Shown here: positions 1 through 8,583 of the stretch, one piece after another
How the letters are laid out: each line of letters opens with the position of its first letter
Numbering within the stretch: position 1 is the first letter of the stretch
Origin: Fructobacillus sp. EFB-N1
GTDB lineage: Bacteria > Bacillota > Bacilli > Lactobacillales > Lactobacillaceae
Reading direction: 5' to 3'
Assembly: GCF_001038455.1 (NCBI RefSeq)
Contig: NZ_LDUY01000005.1
Coordinates: forward strand, 1 to 64,000
Length of the DNA stretch: 64,000 bases
The notes under the pieces: generated by a model
What the model was told of the DNA's origin: nothing
Databases searched by the model: none
The model's input: only the letters and a program-made list of their open reading frames with translations
Program-made: the position numbers and the translations under genes

Positions 1-70
1 CAACAATCGACCCATGAAGTTACATAACTACCAGACGCCACTAGAAGTTTTTCGGGGTTGTTCGAATTAA
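1..70 (+). mobile_element. 3' end of an IS30-family transposase (partial)
   Basis: An open frame enters from the left edge (first full codon at 2) and stops at TAA 68-70. Its last 22 residues contain NNRP and NYQTPLEVF. This matches the C-terminal end of IS30-family DDE transposases, which typically finish with an NNRPRK..NY.TPxEVF block. The catalytic domain lies outside the window, so intactness cannot be judged. The AT-rich stretch after the stop (71-178) probably holds the right inverted repeat, but its partner is not visible. The family call rests on a short tail. Confidence 0.6.
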
Positions 71-177
71 ACTTGTAATCTGCCAAATATTAAAAATAAA
101 CAGGTATCTGGGCCTTTTTTTTACGAATATCTCGCTTATTTTCGCATCTCAATTCTAAAGAAAAATTATAATTTAGT

Positions 178-213
178 ATAAAAGCCCCAACGCAAGCTGC
201 GCTGGGGCTGATT
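178..213 (-). terminator. Rho-independent terminator of the lepA-like gene
   Basis: GC-rich dyad AGCCCCAACGC / GCGCTGGGGCT (183-209) with a short loop. Read on the minus strand it is followed by TTTTAT. A T-run on the other side suggests it may also work for plus-strand transcription leaving the IS. Confidence 0.75.
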
Positions 214-218
214 TTTAA

Positions 219-2018
219 TTATTTTAGTGAAAGTAAGGCATTAAAAACGGCTTGCGGTAATTCAATATCAGACTGAGCCGCCTGACGCTTGTTCGCACTT
301 TGACGGCGGAGCAGCGCCTGCTTCTTGGAGATACTTTTAGCCTGACCATTGACCGCAGCATTTTTACGCAGAGGTGGCACATCAACCCGGGCAACTACCC
401 GCCCCTCCACCAACGCCTGAACCGGCATCGGATAAAGGCGCCTTGGAATCGTCATTTTCAATTCGTGGACCAATTGTTGCGTTTGTTCGGCCACCCGTGA
501 GCGATGGGTCACAAAAGCCAATGCATCGACCTGGACATAGTTAACCTGCAAGTCGACCTTGACCAAATCAGCTTCCTGATAACCAATGGCTTCCGTACTA
601 AACGAAGCGTAGCCGTGCGACAATGATTTTAATTGGTTAAAGAAATCGTAGGCAATTTCGGATAAAGGCATTTGATAGACCAAGCGGACATAATCACCCT
701 GGTTGCCCATATCCATAAACACACCACGATAATCATCCGCTAATTTCATTAACTGGTTAACCGAATCACTTGGCGTCATGATGGTCGCCTTGACCACCAG
801 CTCCTCGACCGCTAAAATTTGATCAAAATCAGGAAACTTGGTTGGATTGGTCACTGTCACCGTCTGAATGTCCTGGCCCTTTTGTGCCACCTGTACCCGG
901 TAAGAAACGTTTGGGGCTGTCACCACAACCTGGATTCCAAACTCGGTTTCAAGGCGTTCTTTAATGATTTGCAGGTGAAAAATCCCCAAGAAACCTGCTC
1001 GAAAGCCTGGTCCCATCGCTTCGGATTGCTCATTCGTTAATACAAGGGAGGTATCATTCAAAGCTAATTTTTGCAATGCTTCCTGCAAAACATTGTAGTC
1101 GTCGACTGGGTAAATGCCGGCATAAACAACCGGCTGACTCTGCTGGTAACCAGGCAAAGCCGTTTCAGTTGGCTGGCTTTGGCTCGTCAACGTATCCCCA
1201 ACTGTTACCTGCTTGGGATTTTTAATCCCGGTCACGACATAGCCGACTTCACCAACGGTCAATTCGTTGACAGGCACTCGGTTTGGTTGGTAAATACCAA
1301 CTTCTTTGGTTAGCAGTTTTTGCCCATTAGCCATTAATTGAAGTGCGGTGCCCTTTTTTAGGGTGCCATCGATTACCCGAATTTGGGCAATCACCCCTTG
1401 AAAGGCATCATATTCAGAATCAAAGACGAGGGCCTTGAGAGGACTGCTTTCATCACCGACCGGGGCCGGCAATTCATGAACAATCGCCTCCAAAAGGTCC
1501 GCTATTCCCAAGCCAGTCTTGGCTGAAATGTGATAAATCTGACGATTAGCCAAGGTCGGGTCCAGTTGTCTAATTTGTTCTTCTCTCTCGTCAATCTGAG
1601 CACTCGCGGCATCAATTTTATTTAAAACCGGTAAAATCGGCAGCCCCAATTCATGGGCTAACCGCCAATTCGCAACCGTTTGTGCTTGCACACCCTGGGT
1701 CGCATCAACCAAAAGGATGACGCCATCGGTTGCTGAAAGGCTTTTCGTAACTTCATAGTTAAAGTCAACGTGACCCGGTGTATCAATCAGATTTAACTGA
1801 TAGTCTTGGCCGTCATTTGCCCGATAAGTATTTTGCACCGTCCGTGACTTGACTGTCACGCCGTGTGCTTGCTCCACCCCCATGCTGTCTAACAACTGGG
1901 GTGTCATTTCCCGGTCAGAAACCGTCTTGGTTTCCTCCATGAGTCGGTCTGATAGTGTTGACTTACCATGATCAATGTGGGAAATAATTGCAAAATTACG
2001 AATTGATTTAAGGTTCAT
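219..2018 (-). CDS. LepA/EF4-like translational GTPase, divergent paralogue
   Basis: 599 residues, the normal length for elongation factor 4 (LepA), a ribosome-bound GTPase that can back-translocate. The G domain is complete: G1 HIDHGKST near residue 14, G3 DTPGHVD, G4 NKID near 133, then SAK. The EF-G-like domains III-V follow, with GFRAGFLGIFHLQIIKERLE. It departs from canonical LepA in two conserved places. The switch region reads GVEQAHGVTVK instead of the usual LERERGITIK. The C-terminal tRNA-contacting domain lacks the usual KCYGGDI..K block and has NGQAKSISKKQALL instead. I infer a second, specialised LepA copy, with the housekeeping gene elsewhere. The ATG at 2018 lacks a strong Shine-Dalgarno but aligns with the family start (MNLKSIRNFAIISHIDHGK). 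Confidence 0.85.
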   Translation of the reverse strand: MNLKSIRNFAIISHIDHGKSTLSDRLMEETKTVSDREMTPQLLDSMGVEQAHGVTVKSRTVQNTYRANDGQDYQLNLIDTPGHVDFNYEVTKSLSATDGVILLVDATQGVQAQTVANWRLAHELGLPILPVLNKIDAASAQIDEREEQIRQLDPTLANRQIYHISAKTGLGIADLLEAIVHELPAPVGDESSPLKALVFDSEYDAFQGVIAQIRVIDGTLKKGTALQLMANGQKLLTKEVGIYQPNRVPVNELTVGEVGYVVTGIKNPKQVTVGDTLTSQSQPTETALPGYQQSQPVVYAGIYPVDDYNVLQEALQKLALNDTSLVLTNEQSEAMGPGFRAGFLGIFHLQIIKERLETEFGIQVVVTAPNVSYRVQVAQKGQDIQTVTVTNPTKFPDFDQILAVEELVVKATIMTPSDSVNQLMKLADDYRGVFMDMGNQGDYVRLVYQMPLSEIAYDFFNQLKSLSHGYASFSTEAIGYQEADLVKVDLQVNYVQVDALAFVTHRSRVAEQTQQLVHELKMTIPRRLYPMPVQALVEGRVVARVDVPPLRKNAAVNGQAKSISKKQALLRRQSANKRQAAQSDIELPQAVFNALLSLK

Positions 2019-2079
2019 TGTTCAGTTTCTCCATTCGAATGCAGTGCGCGTTGAATGGGGCTGAAAAAGACTTCAATCC

Positions 2080-2097
2080 CATTCTGTTATCAGAATG
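2080..2097 (-). terminator. Weak hairpin after the GNAT gene
   Basis: CATTCTG-TTAT-CAGAATG, a perfect 7-bp stem. On the minus strand it lies between the acetyltransferase stop and lepA, and a T-run follows about 10 nt later. A terminator or attenuator is possible; support is weak. Confidence 0.35.
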
Positions 2098-2153
2098 AGA
2101 AGCCAACAAGTTGAATTGTCATAGTGCTTTTCTCCTTTTACTTTGATTAATAG

Positions 2154-2693
2154 CTATTCATTAGCCAAACGGTAATAAACATTCATATCGTGATATGTGC
2201 CCGCCCGATATGAGTAATCCGGATGAGATATCAGATAAGTAAAGCCAGCAGCACGAATCACACCGTTTGATCCAGGATTCTCAACGTCGGCCAAAACAAT
2301 AATTTGGTGCAGACCCGCCACCCGAAAAGCATAGTCGCAAAGCGCTTTAGCTGCCGCCGTCATAATTCCCTGCTTTGTATAAGCCTTGGTCAGCCAATAG
2401 CCCATCTCAGCCCGCCGGTCCATTGCTGAATAGTGATGCAACTCAATCATTCCAATGATTTTACCATCTTTTTGAATAGTAAAAATCAGCTCCTTACCCG
2501 GTTCGCTGATTTTTAATTGTGACTCAAGATAGGTCAGCGTATCTTGGACAGCCTCCGTTTGATCAACAAAAGGTAAAAACTGGCCAATATGCTCGCGGTC
2601 TTGGTCCACAACCGTATAAATTTCTTCCGCCATCTCAACTCGAGCGGAAACCAATGTCACCCCAGGGTGTTTTTGCAGCTGAATCTCTGTCAT
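2154..2693 (-). CDS. GNAT acetyltransferase, RimJ/RimL type
   Basis: 179 residues with the GNAT fold of ribosomal-protein N-acetyltransferases (RimL/YdaF-like). These transfer acetyl from acetyl-CoA to an N-terminal or small-molecule amine. Visible features are the beta4 segment GKIIGMIELHHYS, the motif A region AEMGYWLTKAYTKQGIMTAA (the acetyl-CoA pyrophosphate loop is the degenerate TKQGIM) and the late NPGSNGVIRAAGFTYL block typical of RimL. A purine-rich GGGGGG lies 4-9 nt before the ATG. It sits downstream of the EamA exporter in the same direction with about 60 nt between, so co-transcription is possible. The substrate cannot be told from sequence. Confidence 0.8.
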   Translation of the reverse strand: MTEIQLQKHPGVTLVSARVEMAEEIYTVVDQDREHIGQFLPFVDQTEAVQDTLTYLESQLKISEPGKELIFTIQKDGKIIGMIELHHYSAMDRRAEMGYWLTKAYTKQGIMTAAAKALCDYAFRVAGLHQIIVLADVENPGSNGVIRAAGFTYLISHPDYSYRAGTYHDMNVYYRLANE

Positions 2694-2756
2694 GGTGCCC
2701 CCCCTTTCAGTTAAGTTAAGATAGAAGGCATTTTTCTTATTGGTATTTTAACACAG

Positions 2757-3653
2757 TCACGCTGCCTTTGTCGGGATTGACTGGAGGAAAATCGTTGAAA
2801 GAACAAACAGGCCGCCAAGAACTTGAATAGCCGTCAAGCTCGTCCCCAAGAAAGCAACTGCTAAGAACGTCGCTGTCAGGGGCTCAAAGGAACTTAACAT
2901 CCCGGTTGTGGCTGGCTGAAGGTCCTGAAGGCTATTAATATAGAACAAATAAGCCAACATAGTTCCAAAAATAACGATAAAAGTAATCTGCCCACCACCG
3001 ACTAGCGAAATTGACTTCAACGAATGGCTGAACAAAATTGGAAAAAATGGAATCGAGCCGAGCGTCATCGCCCAGCCAACGACCAGACGACCATCAAAGT
3101 TTACTAAGAGTTCTTTGGGCAACAGTGTGTAAGAAGCCTGACTCAAGCCAGCTGCCAAACCCCAAAATAGGGCTAGCGGTGCCAGTGAAAGTTTAATCAG
3201 GTTACCACTCGTTACTAGTAAGAAGGTTCCAACCAAGGCAACGATGACCGAAATCAAATCCAACCGCCGTGGCAAGGCATGGCTACAAACCGTGAGATAC
3301 AAAATAATAAAAATTGGCCCCAAAAATTGTAAGACTGTCGCCGTTGGTGCATTGCCATAATGAATAGCCATAAAATAAGACAATTGCGATGGCAACATTC
3401 CTAAGAAGGCAAAGAGCAAAAGAAAGGTCGCTGATCGCTGATTTTTCCAAATGGAAAACAAAGATTGCTTACTTGCCAAGCCATACCACGCTAGCAATAA
3501 AAGGCCAGCCAACAACAAACGAACACCTACTAACCATAATGGCGAAATTTGGCTGTTAGCAAAGAGGGCTTGTGCCGCCGTGCCGGACGCTCCCCAGAAA
3601 ACACTACCGGTAACCGCATACAAAATTCCCCGTCCTGCTTTCTTCTCCGCCAT
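2757..3653 (-). CDS. EamA/DMT-family transporter
   Basis: 298 residues with about ten hydrophobic segments arranged as two EamA repeats, typical of drug/metabolite transporter exporters of amino acids or nucleosides. An early GSVFWGASGTAAQAL block matches the first EamA helix, and MLSSFEPLTATFLAVAFLG matches the closing helices of the second repeat. I start at ATG 3653 (MAEKKAGRG) because GAAGGG lies just upstream. The longer reading from 3701 has no ribosome site and would begin inside the terminator of the protease gene. The substrate is unknown. Confidence 0.85.
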   Translation of the reverse strand: MAEKKAGRGILYAVTGSVFWGASGTAAQALFANSQISPLWLVGVRLLLAGLLLLAWYGLASKQSLFSIWKNQRSATFLLLFAFLGMLPSQLSYFMAIHYGNAPTATVLQFLGPIFIILYLTVCSHALPRRLDLISVIVALVGTFLLVTSGNLIKLSLAPLALFWGLAAGLSQASYTLLPKELLVNFDGRLVVGWAMTLGSIPFFPILFSHSLKSISLVGGGQITFIVIFGTMLAYLFYINSLQDLQPATTGMLSSFEPLTATFLAVAFLGTSLTAIQVLGGLFVLSTIFLQSIPTKAA

Positions 3654-3702
3654 GGCAAACCCTTCTCTTTCTAAATTAGTAAAATTAGTTTGATTATACA
3701 TG

Positions 3703-3731
3703 AAAAAAGGTAAATCAAACAGATTTACCTT
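3703..3731 (-). terminator. Terminator of the S8 protease gene
   Basis: AAGGTAAATC / GATTTACCTT stem with a 5-nt loop. On the minus strand it is followed by TTTTTTC. It separates the protease from the EamA gene. Confidence 0.8.
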
Positions 3732-3840
3732 CTACCAAGATTAATTAAGCGTTTTTGTTAAGTGCACTTATAAGTGAACATTATTTGTAATTAATTGATA
3801 AAAATACTTTTATCTATCACCTTCTTTCTGATGACCAGCA

Positions 3841-6800
3841 TCAATACTCACTCATCCAGGCACGGCCACCCCAGTTAAATTGATGAAAATTTTGGTGCCA
3901 AGCATGGATTGATTGCGAAAATAGATACTTTTTCCAGTTTTTCCAACCTCTGTTTTGGTTAAAATTACCCCAGCCCATCTTTGGTCCAAAGCCATCCCAA
4001 CAATGGTGGCTCATACCACCAGAAGAAAAATAAGGTGAATGGTGGCTCCGATAATGATTTCGTTGGTCTTGGAACCTGTGGCGGATAGAGGCCGGCCACG
4101 AAACTTTATTAATTAGCCTTGACGGTTGATGACTGGCAACCGCTATTTGTTCCTTTTGAGCTGGTGAAAACTCATGCACAGCCACTGTCACCACCTGCGA
4201 CTGATTCCCATACGCATCGACCGTTTTGAACTGAACCGTTTTATTTTCTCGAATTGACAGATCACCCTGATATTTTTGCCATTGCTGACCTTGATTCAAA
4301 GAATACATAACCGTCAATTCGTTATCGCTCGGGTTGTCCGCCGGCAGATTCGCTTTTGCTGTTAGTAACAGTGGAAAGCGCTGAATAACGCCGCTACCAT
4401 CTTTTGTAACGGTTAGTGCTGGCAAATTTGTTTGATAATAGCGGACATTTAATTTCTTTTTAGTCTGATTACCAACAGCATCACGAATAACTAAAATCGA
4501 CCGATTATCCCCTTTAGTTAGGTAAAGAGGCACCGAAAACTTCGTCAACCCACCCGTAGTTTTTTGGTTAAAAATCAGACTAAACGGCTTAGTGGCAACC
4601 ATATCGCCATTAATCGTTAGTTGATAACCATCATAGTTATCGCCTGCTTGCCCGCTAAGTTGGTAGGTCTCCTGATTGGTTTTAACCTGGTAAGTCCCAT
4701 CATCTAGTCGCGCCAGCGTGCTTTCGTTAAAAAGATTTAACTCCGGTAAACTGGTATCAACGTAGAATTTCAAGCCACCATCAACTAAGGTCCGCCCACC
4801 AGCATTAATTTGAATTGGAACTGCCGTCTTCGCATTGGCTTTGGCCTCGACAACAGTTGAAAAAGCCAACGTCTTTGGATTGACCTTCACCGCTAGGCGC
4901 TTTCCCTGCTTTTCACCAATCAAAAGCTGGTCAACCGGTTTTCGCAAGTGCCCGCTAATCGTGAGCTTTTGTGCCTGCTGGTCATAATACCGTGTTTGCG
5001 CCGTCACCATATTGAACTCAAAATTTACGTCATGATCGAAAGTGATGATTGGCTTCTTAACGCCATCCAGTAATCCTTCTGCGGCAGATTCCTTTTTACC
5101 TGTCCCAGTCAGCGCTTGACCAACTGGACTAAGACCAACCTCGCCCACTTCCGGCTGACCCGCTGTTGTTCCCTTTGCTTGATAATTCAATTGAGACGAA
5201 GATTTGTTTGTTGTAGCAGCCGCATCCAAACCAGCCAACGTAAAGGATTGACTCGTCAGGTTTCCAGCATTATCATCCGCATGGAACGCCTGGATTTGGT
5301 CAGATCTTAATGGCAGTGATAGGCGTTGATAAACTTGGTGATTTTCTTGCAATGGCTGATTAACAATCGTCAACATACCATTAATAACGAGGCCAACACG
5401 GCCGAAAGTGTCAATCCCGCTTAATTCATCCGTCAAATCAGCTGCCAAAACCATTCCTTTTTCTGCTTTCGCTGACTGATTTTTTATTTGGAAATGGGGA
5501 TTGGCAACCAGCGGGCCATGGCCATCGACTTTAAGCGGCAAGACTAAGCGTTGGCGAACAACTTGACCATCAATTCCATCATTCAGTCGACCACTAGCCG
5601 CCTCTGCTGATAGCTGGTAATAATATTGACCATCCAAAACCGCCTCGTTGCGCCCCATTTTGGTATTCCAAATATCACCACGCCAGCCTTGCCCACCGGC
5701 GTCATAGGACGTAAATTGGTCCTTGCCCCGTTGATAATAGGACTTCAATATGTCTTTATCAATGCTAACCGTTCGTAGTGGCTGTTGATTTGCCCACCGA
5801 GAATCAGTCGGATTGTGCTGATAAATTTCACCGACAACGTGATGGGCATTGCGCCAAAGGTTAACCAATGGCTGCGCTTGCTTATTAATAGCATCCTGAC
5901 TCGATGAAATGGCAATATTTTCTGGAATAATCGTCCCTGCTTTGTTCAGGCCCAACGGCACTTTGCTGGGGTCTACAAGGGTCGATTGGCCAAAGTAAGA
6001 ATCGGGATTCCAGGCTGGCCGGTCAAAAATTTTCTGATTTTGCCAATCACCATAGTAGCCAAGGTATGGCATGACTAACTGCTGACCACCCTTTTTCAGT
6101 AAGTGGCCAGCAGAATCGACCGCCTTAAATTGCAAATAGCCTTCAACAAAGCCATTCTTAGCCCGGTCGGGTAAGGTCAAGCCAAAGCGCACGGCCACCC
6201 GCTGATGAGCTGGCACCTTAACCACCGTCTTTTCACCATTTGGCGCTTGATCTACTGTATCTGACCCCAATATTGACAAATCAGCGCCTAAAATCCGCTT
6301 ATCCGCCGCTGGCTTTCCCGGTACCGAACCATCCGTCCAGACTCGGTGGTCAGCCTGGTAACGAAAAGTCTGCTCTTGGTCAGTCTGATTTTCTAAGAAA
6401 ACCTGCAAGGATTGTTTTGATTCGCCAAAGGAACCTAGCGACAAAGATGCAACGCCTCGAGAAGTCGTTAGAGACGTCCGGCTGTTAATCGCATCTTCAA
6501 CCTGTGCCAACCCCGCTCCCTGAACACGGGGCGAAACAATCGCTAATGTCTTTTCATCCACTAACGGCCGAGCGGTATTCATTAAAGCCGTCTTCATGTG
6601 TTGACTGATTTTTTCAGCCGGTACCCGGCCACCCAATGACTGGGCAAACAGAGCAGCAGAACCAGCCATCACGGGCGTCGCCATCGAAGTGCCCGACTTA
6701 TAGTCGTACCGGTTACCGTTCAAGCTTGATAATAATCGACCACCAGGAGCTGTGATATCAGGCTTTAGCTGCAAATCGGACGTTGGACCATAGGATGAAA

Positions 6801-8241
6801 AAGAAGACAGATGACTCAATTTCGCCGGACCGTCGGCTGGAATATCATAGGCCAAGTTGTCTGATGAAGCGACGGTCAACACAGAAGGCGATACACCGGG
6901 TGAGTCAATCGTTCCGGTATCGTTTGTTTTGCGTGTATTGATAACGTTGAGACCGGTATTGGAGGTGGACAGACCGGAGTTTCCCGCTGCAACGACCGGG
7001 ATAGTCCCCTTCTGCGCCGCCAAATTCACGGCCCGCTGTTCCGGACTATCTGGGTCAACGTCCCCACTGATAGAACCCAGAGAAAGGTTAATTACATCGG
7101 CCTTGAGCAAAACGGCATCCTCAATTGCTGCAATAATATCATCACTGCTGGCACCGCCACCATTATTCGAAAAAACCTTCATATTTAGCAGCTGCGCATT
7201 GGGTGCCGTTCCGATGGCATAAGCCTTTTGATTAAAGCCAGCAAAATTTGGTAAAGACGAATAGCCAGCAGCTAACCCGGCAACATGCATGCCATGCATC
7301 GAATTTTTATTTAAATCAAAAACCGTATTGGCCGTCCCATCGGCATAATTATAAGAATATGGAATCTTAGCCGATGAGTAACGGCCATGACCAAGGTGGC
7401 TGATAGCTTCTTTTGCCTCTTTTTGGCTAATTTTCTTCTTGGCATTTTTGCCTAGCCGCATAATTTCATGATTAGTATCAATACCGGTATCAACAATCGC
7501 GATAACCGTTTTATCTCCCTTCAGACGATGCTGACGCCATACAGTTAAAGCCTGCACAATTTGATCAGCAGCCAAATCTTGGGGTTGATAAATATTGGCG
7601 GCCGTCACGCGTTTCACTCCGGCAACGGCCTGAACAGCCTTCAAATCCTTGACCTTCGTCACAATCGACATCGTATTCGTTAGGTAACCAAATTCGTGTT
7701 GGGCCTTTTTCTTAGCAATTTTTTCAACCGCTTGCCGGGCAGGACGCTGTTCAGCGAGTACCTGTCGGCTGGCAGCCCGCACTTCCTCGACTTTATTCTC
7801 TCCCGCTGCTCGTCGAGAGCGTGAGTGTTGGCTAACTGTCGAACCCGTGGCAATGTTGGCGGCTTGCTCAGCTGCGCCCTCCACCCTCAAGGCTGCTGGT
7901 GGTTGATCGAACTCAACCATCAAAGTTACCGGACTTTCGGCCAATGCTTTTTCTGATTTAGGCACTGGTAAACCCTTGGCTTTAAGCTGTTCCTTCACTC
8001 GTTTCTTAAAATTCTGGTCAGCTTGCTGACGAATCCGCTCATGGTCCGCTTTCATTTGTTCCTCAGGACTTTTGGTGTCCAAGGAAGTCGCCCGCACAAT
8101 AGCCGGATCCTTGTTCGCTTTTTTCACGGCTTGCTTTGCGGGCTGGTTTTCTGCTGCCACGGCAGGAAGACCACTTTCAAGTACAGTAGGTGCTAACAAG
8201 AATGCCAGCAATACCAAACCCAACCGTTTCTGATGATACAT
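3841..8241 (-). CDS. Secreted subtilisin-like (S8) cell-envelope protease, lactocepin-related
   Basis: 1466 residues from ATG 8241, chosen because AGAGGAAGG lies 7 nt upstream and a signal peptide follows (MYHQKRLGLVLLAFLLAP, cleavage likely near AVAA-EN). Next comes a propeptide, then a complete catalytic triad: Asp251 in IAIVDTGID, His316 in MHGMHVAG, Ser519 in GTSMATPVMAG, with oxyanion Asn421 in VAAGNSG. Only about 200 residues separate His and Ser, so the protease-associated (PA) insert of classic PrtP enzymes appears absent. An Fn3-like A domain and several beta-rich repeats follow. The tail has no LPxTG, no membrane helix and no S-layer domain. It ends in about 100 residues rich in Trp, His, Asn and Gly (for example MGWGNFNQNRGWKNWKK). 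It probably degrades proteins or peptides at the cell surface. How it is retained is unclear. Confidence 0.88.
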   Translation of the reverse strand: MYHQKRLGLVLLAFLLAPTVLESGLPAVAAENQPAKQAVKKANKDPAIVRATSLDTKSPEEQMKADHERIRQQADQNFKKRVKEQLKAKGLPVPKSEKALAESPVTLMVEFDQPPAALRVEGAAEQAANIATGSTVSQHSRSRRAAGENKVEEVRAASRQVLAEQRPARQAVEKIAKKKAQHEFGYLTNTMSIVTKVKDLKAVQAVAGVKRVTAANIYQPQDLAADQIVQALTVWRQHRLKGDKTVIAIVDTGIDTNHEIMRLGKNAKKKISQKEAKEAISHLGHGRYSSAKIPYSYNYADGTANTVFDLNKNSMHGMHVAGLAAGYSSLPNFAGFNQKAYAIGTAPNAQLLNMKVFSNNGGGASSDDIIAAIEDAVLLKADVINLSLGSISGDVDPDSPEQRAVNLAAQKGTIPVVAAGNSGLSTSNTGLNVINTRKTNDTGTIDSPGVSPSVLTVASSDNLAYDIPADGPAKLSHLSSFSSYGPTSDLQLKPDITAPGGRLLSSLNGNRYDYKSGTSMATPVMAGSAALFAQSLGGRVPAEKISQHMKTALMNTARPLVDEKTLAIVSPRVQGAGLAQVEDAINSRTSLTTSRGVASLSLGSFGESKQSLQVFLENQTDQEQTFRYQADHRVWTDGSVPGKPAADKRILGADLSILGSDTVDQAPNGEKTVVKVPAHQRVAVRFGLTLPDRAKNGFVEGYLQFKAVDSAGHLLKKGGQQLVMPYLGYYGDWQNQKIFDRPAWNPDSYFGQSTLVDPSKVPLGLNKAGTIIPENIAISSSQDAINKQAQPLVNLWRNAHHVVGEIYQHNPTDSRWANQQPLRTVSIDKDILKSYYQRGKDQFTSYDAGGQGWRGDIWNTKMGRNEAVLDGQYYYQLSAEAASGRLNDGIDGQVVRQRLVLPLKVDGHGPLVANPHFQIKNQSAKAEKGMVLAADLTDELSGIDTFGRVGLVINGMLTIVNQPLQENHQVYQRLSLPLRSDQIQAFHADDNAGNLTSQSFTLAGLDAAATTNKSSSQLNYQAKGTTAGQPEVGEVGLSPVGQALTGTGKKESAAEGLLDGVKKPIITFDHDVNFEFNMVTAQTRYYDQQAQKLTISGHLRKPVDQLLIGEKQGKRLAVKVNPKTLAFSTVVEAKANAKTAVPIQINAGGRTLVDGGLKFYVDTSLPELNLFNESTLARLDDGTYQVKTNQETYQLSGQAGDNYDGYQLTINGDMVATKPFSLIFNQKTTGGLTKFSVPLYLTKGDNRSILVIRDAVGNQTKKKLNVRYYQTNLPALTVTKDGSGVIQRFPLLLTAKANLPADNPSDNELTVMYSLNQGQQWQKYQGDLSIRENKTVQFKTVDAYGNQSQVVTVAVHEFSPAQKEQIAVASHQPSRLINKVSWPASIRHRFQDQRNHYRSHHSPYFSSGGMSHHCWDGFGPKMGWGNFNQNRGWKNWKKYLFSQSIHAWHQNFHQFNWGGRAWMSEY

Positions 8242-8310
8242 AAGACAACCTTCCTCTCTACCTCTGATGGAGGTGTTGATTTCACTTGTCTTTTTCCTAT
8301 TTCTGCCGTC

Positions 8311-8339
8311 ATTATAAAAAGAATCAATTTTTGGCACAA
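8311..8339 (-). promoter_or_regulatory. Promoter of the S8 protease gene
   Basis: Minus strand: -35 TTGTGC (8339-8334), 17-bp spacer, consensus -10 TATAAT (8316-8311), about 65 nt before the GTTGTCTT-ATG start region. Confidence 0.6.
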
Positions 8340-8448
8340 ATTTTTTGGTTAACGAGGACAAAATCAGGCCGATTATGCCAAATCGCCATCTTGAGTATTC
8401 AAGAGACTGTCCAATAGCCAAAAGAATCGCGACGACCCTTGCGCAAAT

Positions 8449-8493
8449 CAAAAAAAAAAGAGTAATGAACTACCCTCAATAGCTCGTTACTCT
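8449..8493 (-). terminator. Second terminator after the giant repeat gene
   Basis: AGAGTAA (8459-8465) pairs with TTACTCT (8487-8493). On the minus strand nine T residues follow. It insulates the protease promoter from the upstream giant gene. Confidence 0.8.
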
Positions 8494-8499
8494 TAGGAC

Positions 8500-8552
8500 A
8501 AAAAGAAATTATAGATGGCCATCCCCGAATGCTACGAGAATGGCCGTCTATA
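8500..8552 (-). terminator. First terminator after the giant repeat gene
   Basis: 13-bp stem TATAGATGGCCAT / ATGGCCGTCTATA (8510-8522 with 8540-8552, one G-U). On the minus strand it is followed by ATTTCTTTTT, about 30 nt after the stop codon. Two terminators in a row after this gene suggest it was once strongly transcribed. Confidence 0.75.
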
Positions 8553-8583
8553 TCAGCAATCACGATTGCATATGATTACTGAA

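Noticed and set aside
3654-3701. Longer start of the EamA gene at 3701
   Set aside because: It has no ribosome site and overlaps the terminator hairpin of the protease gene.
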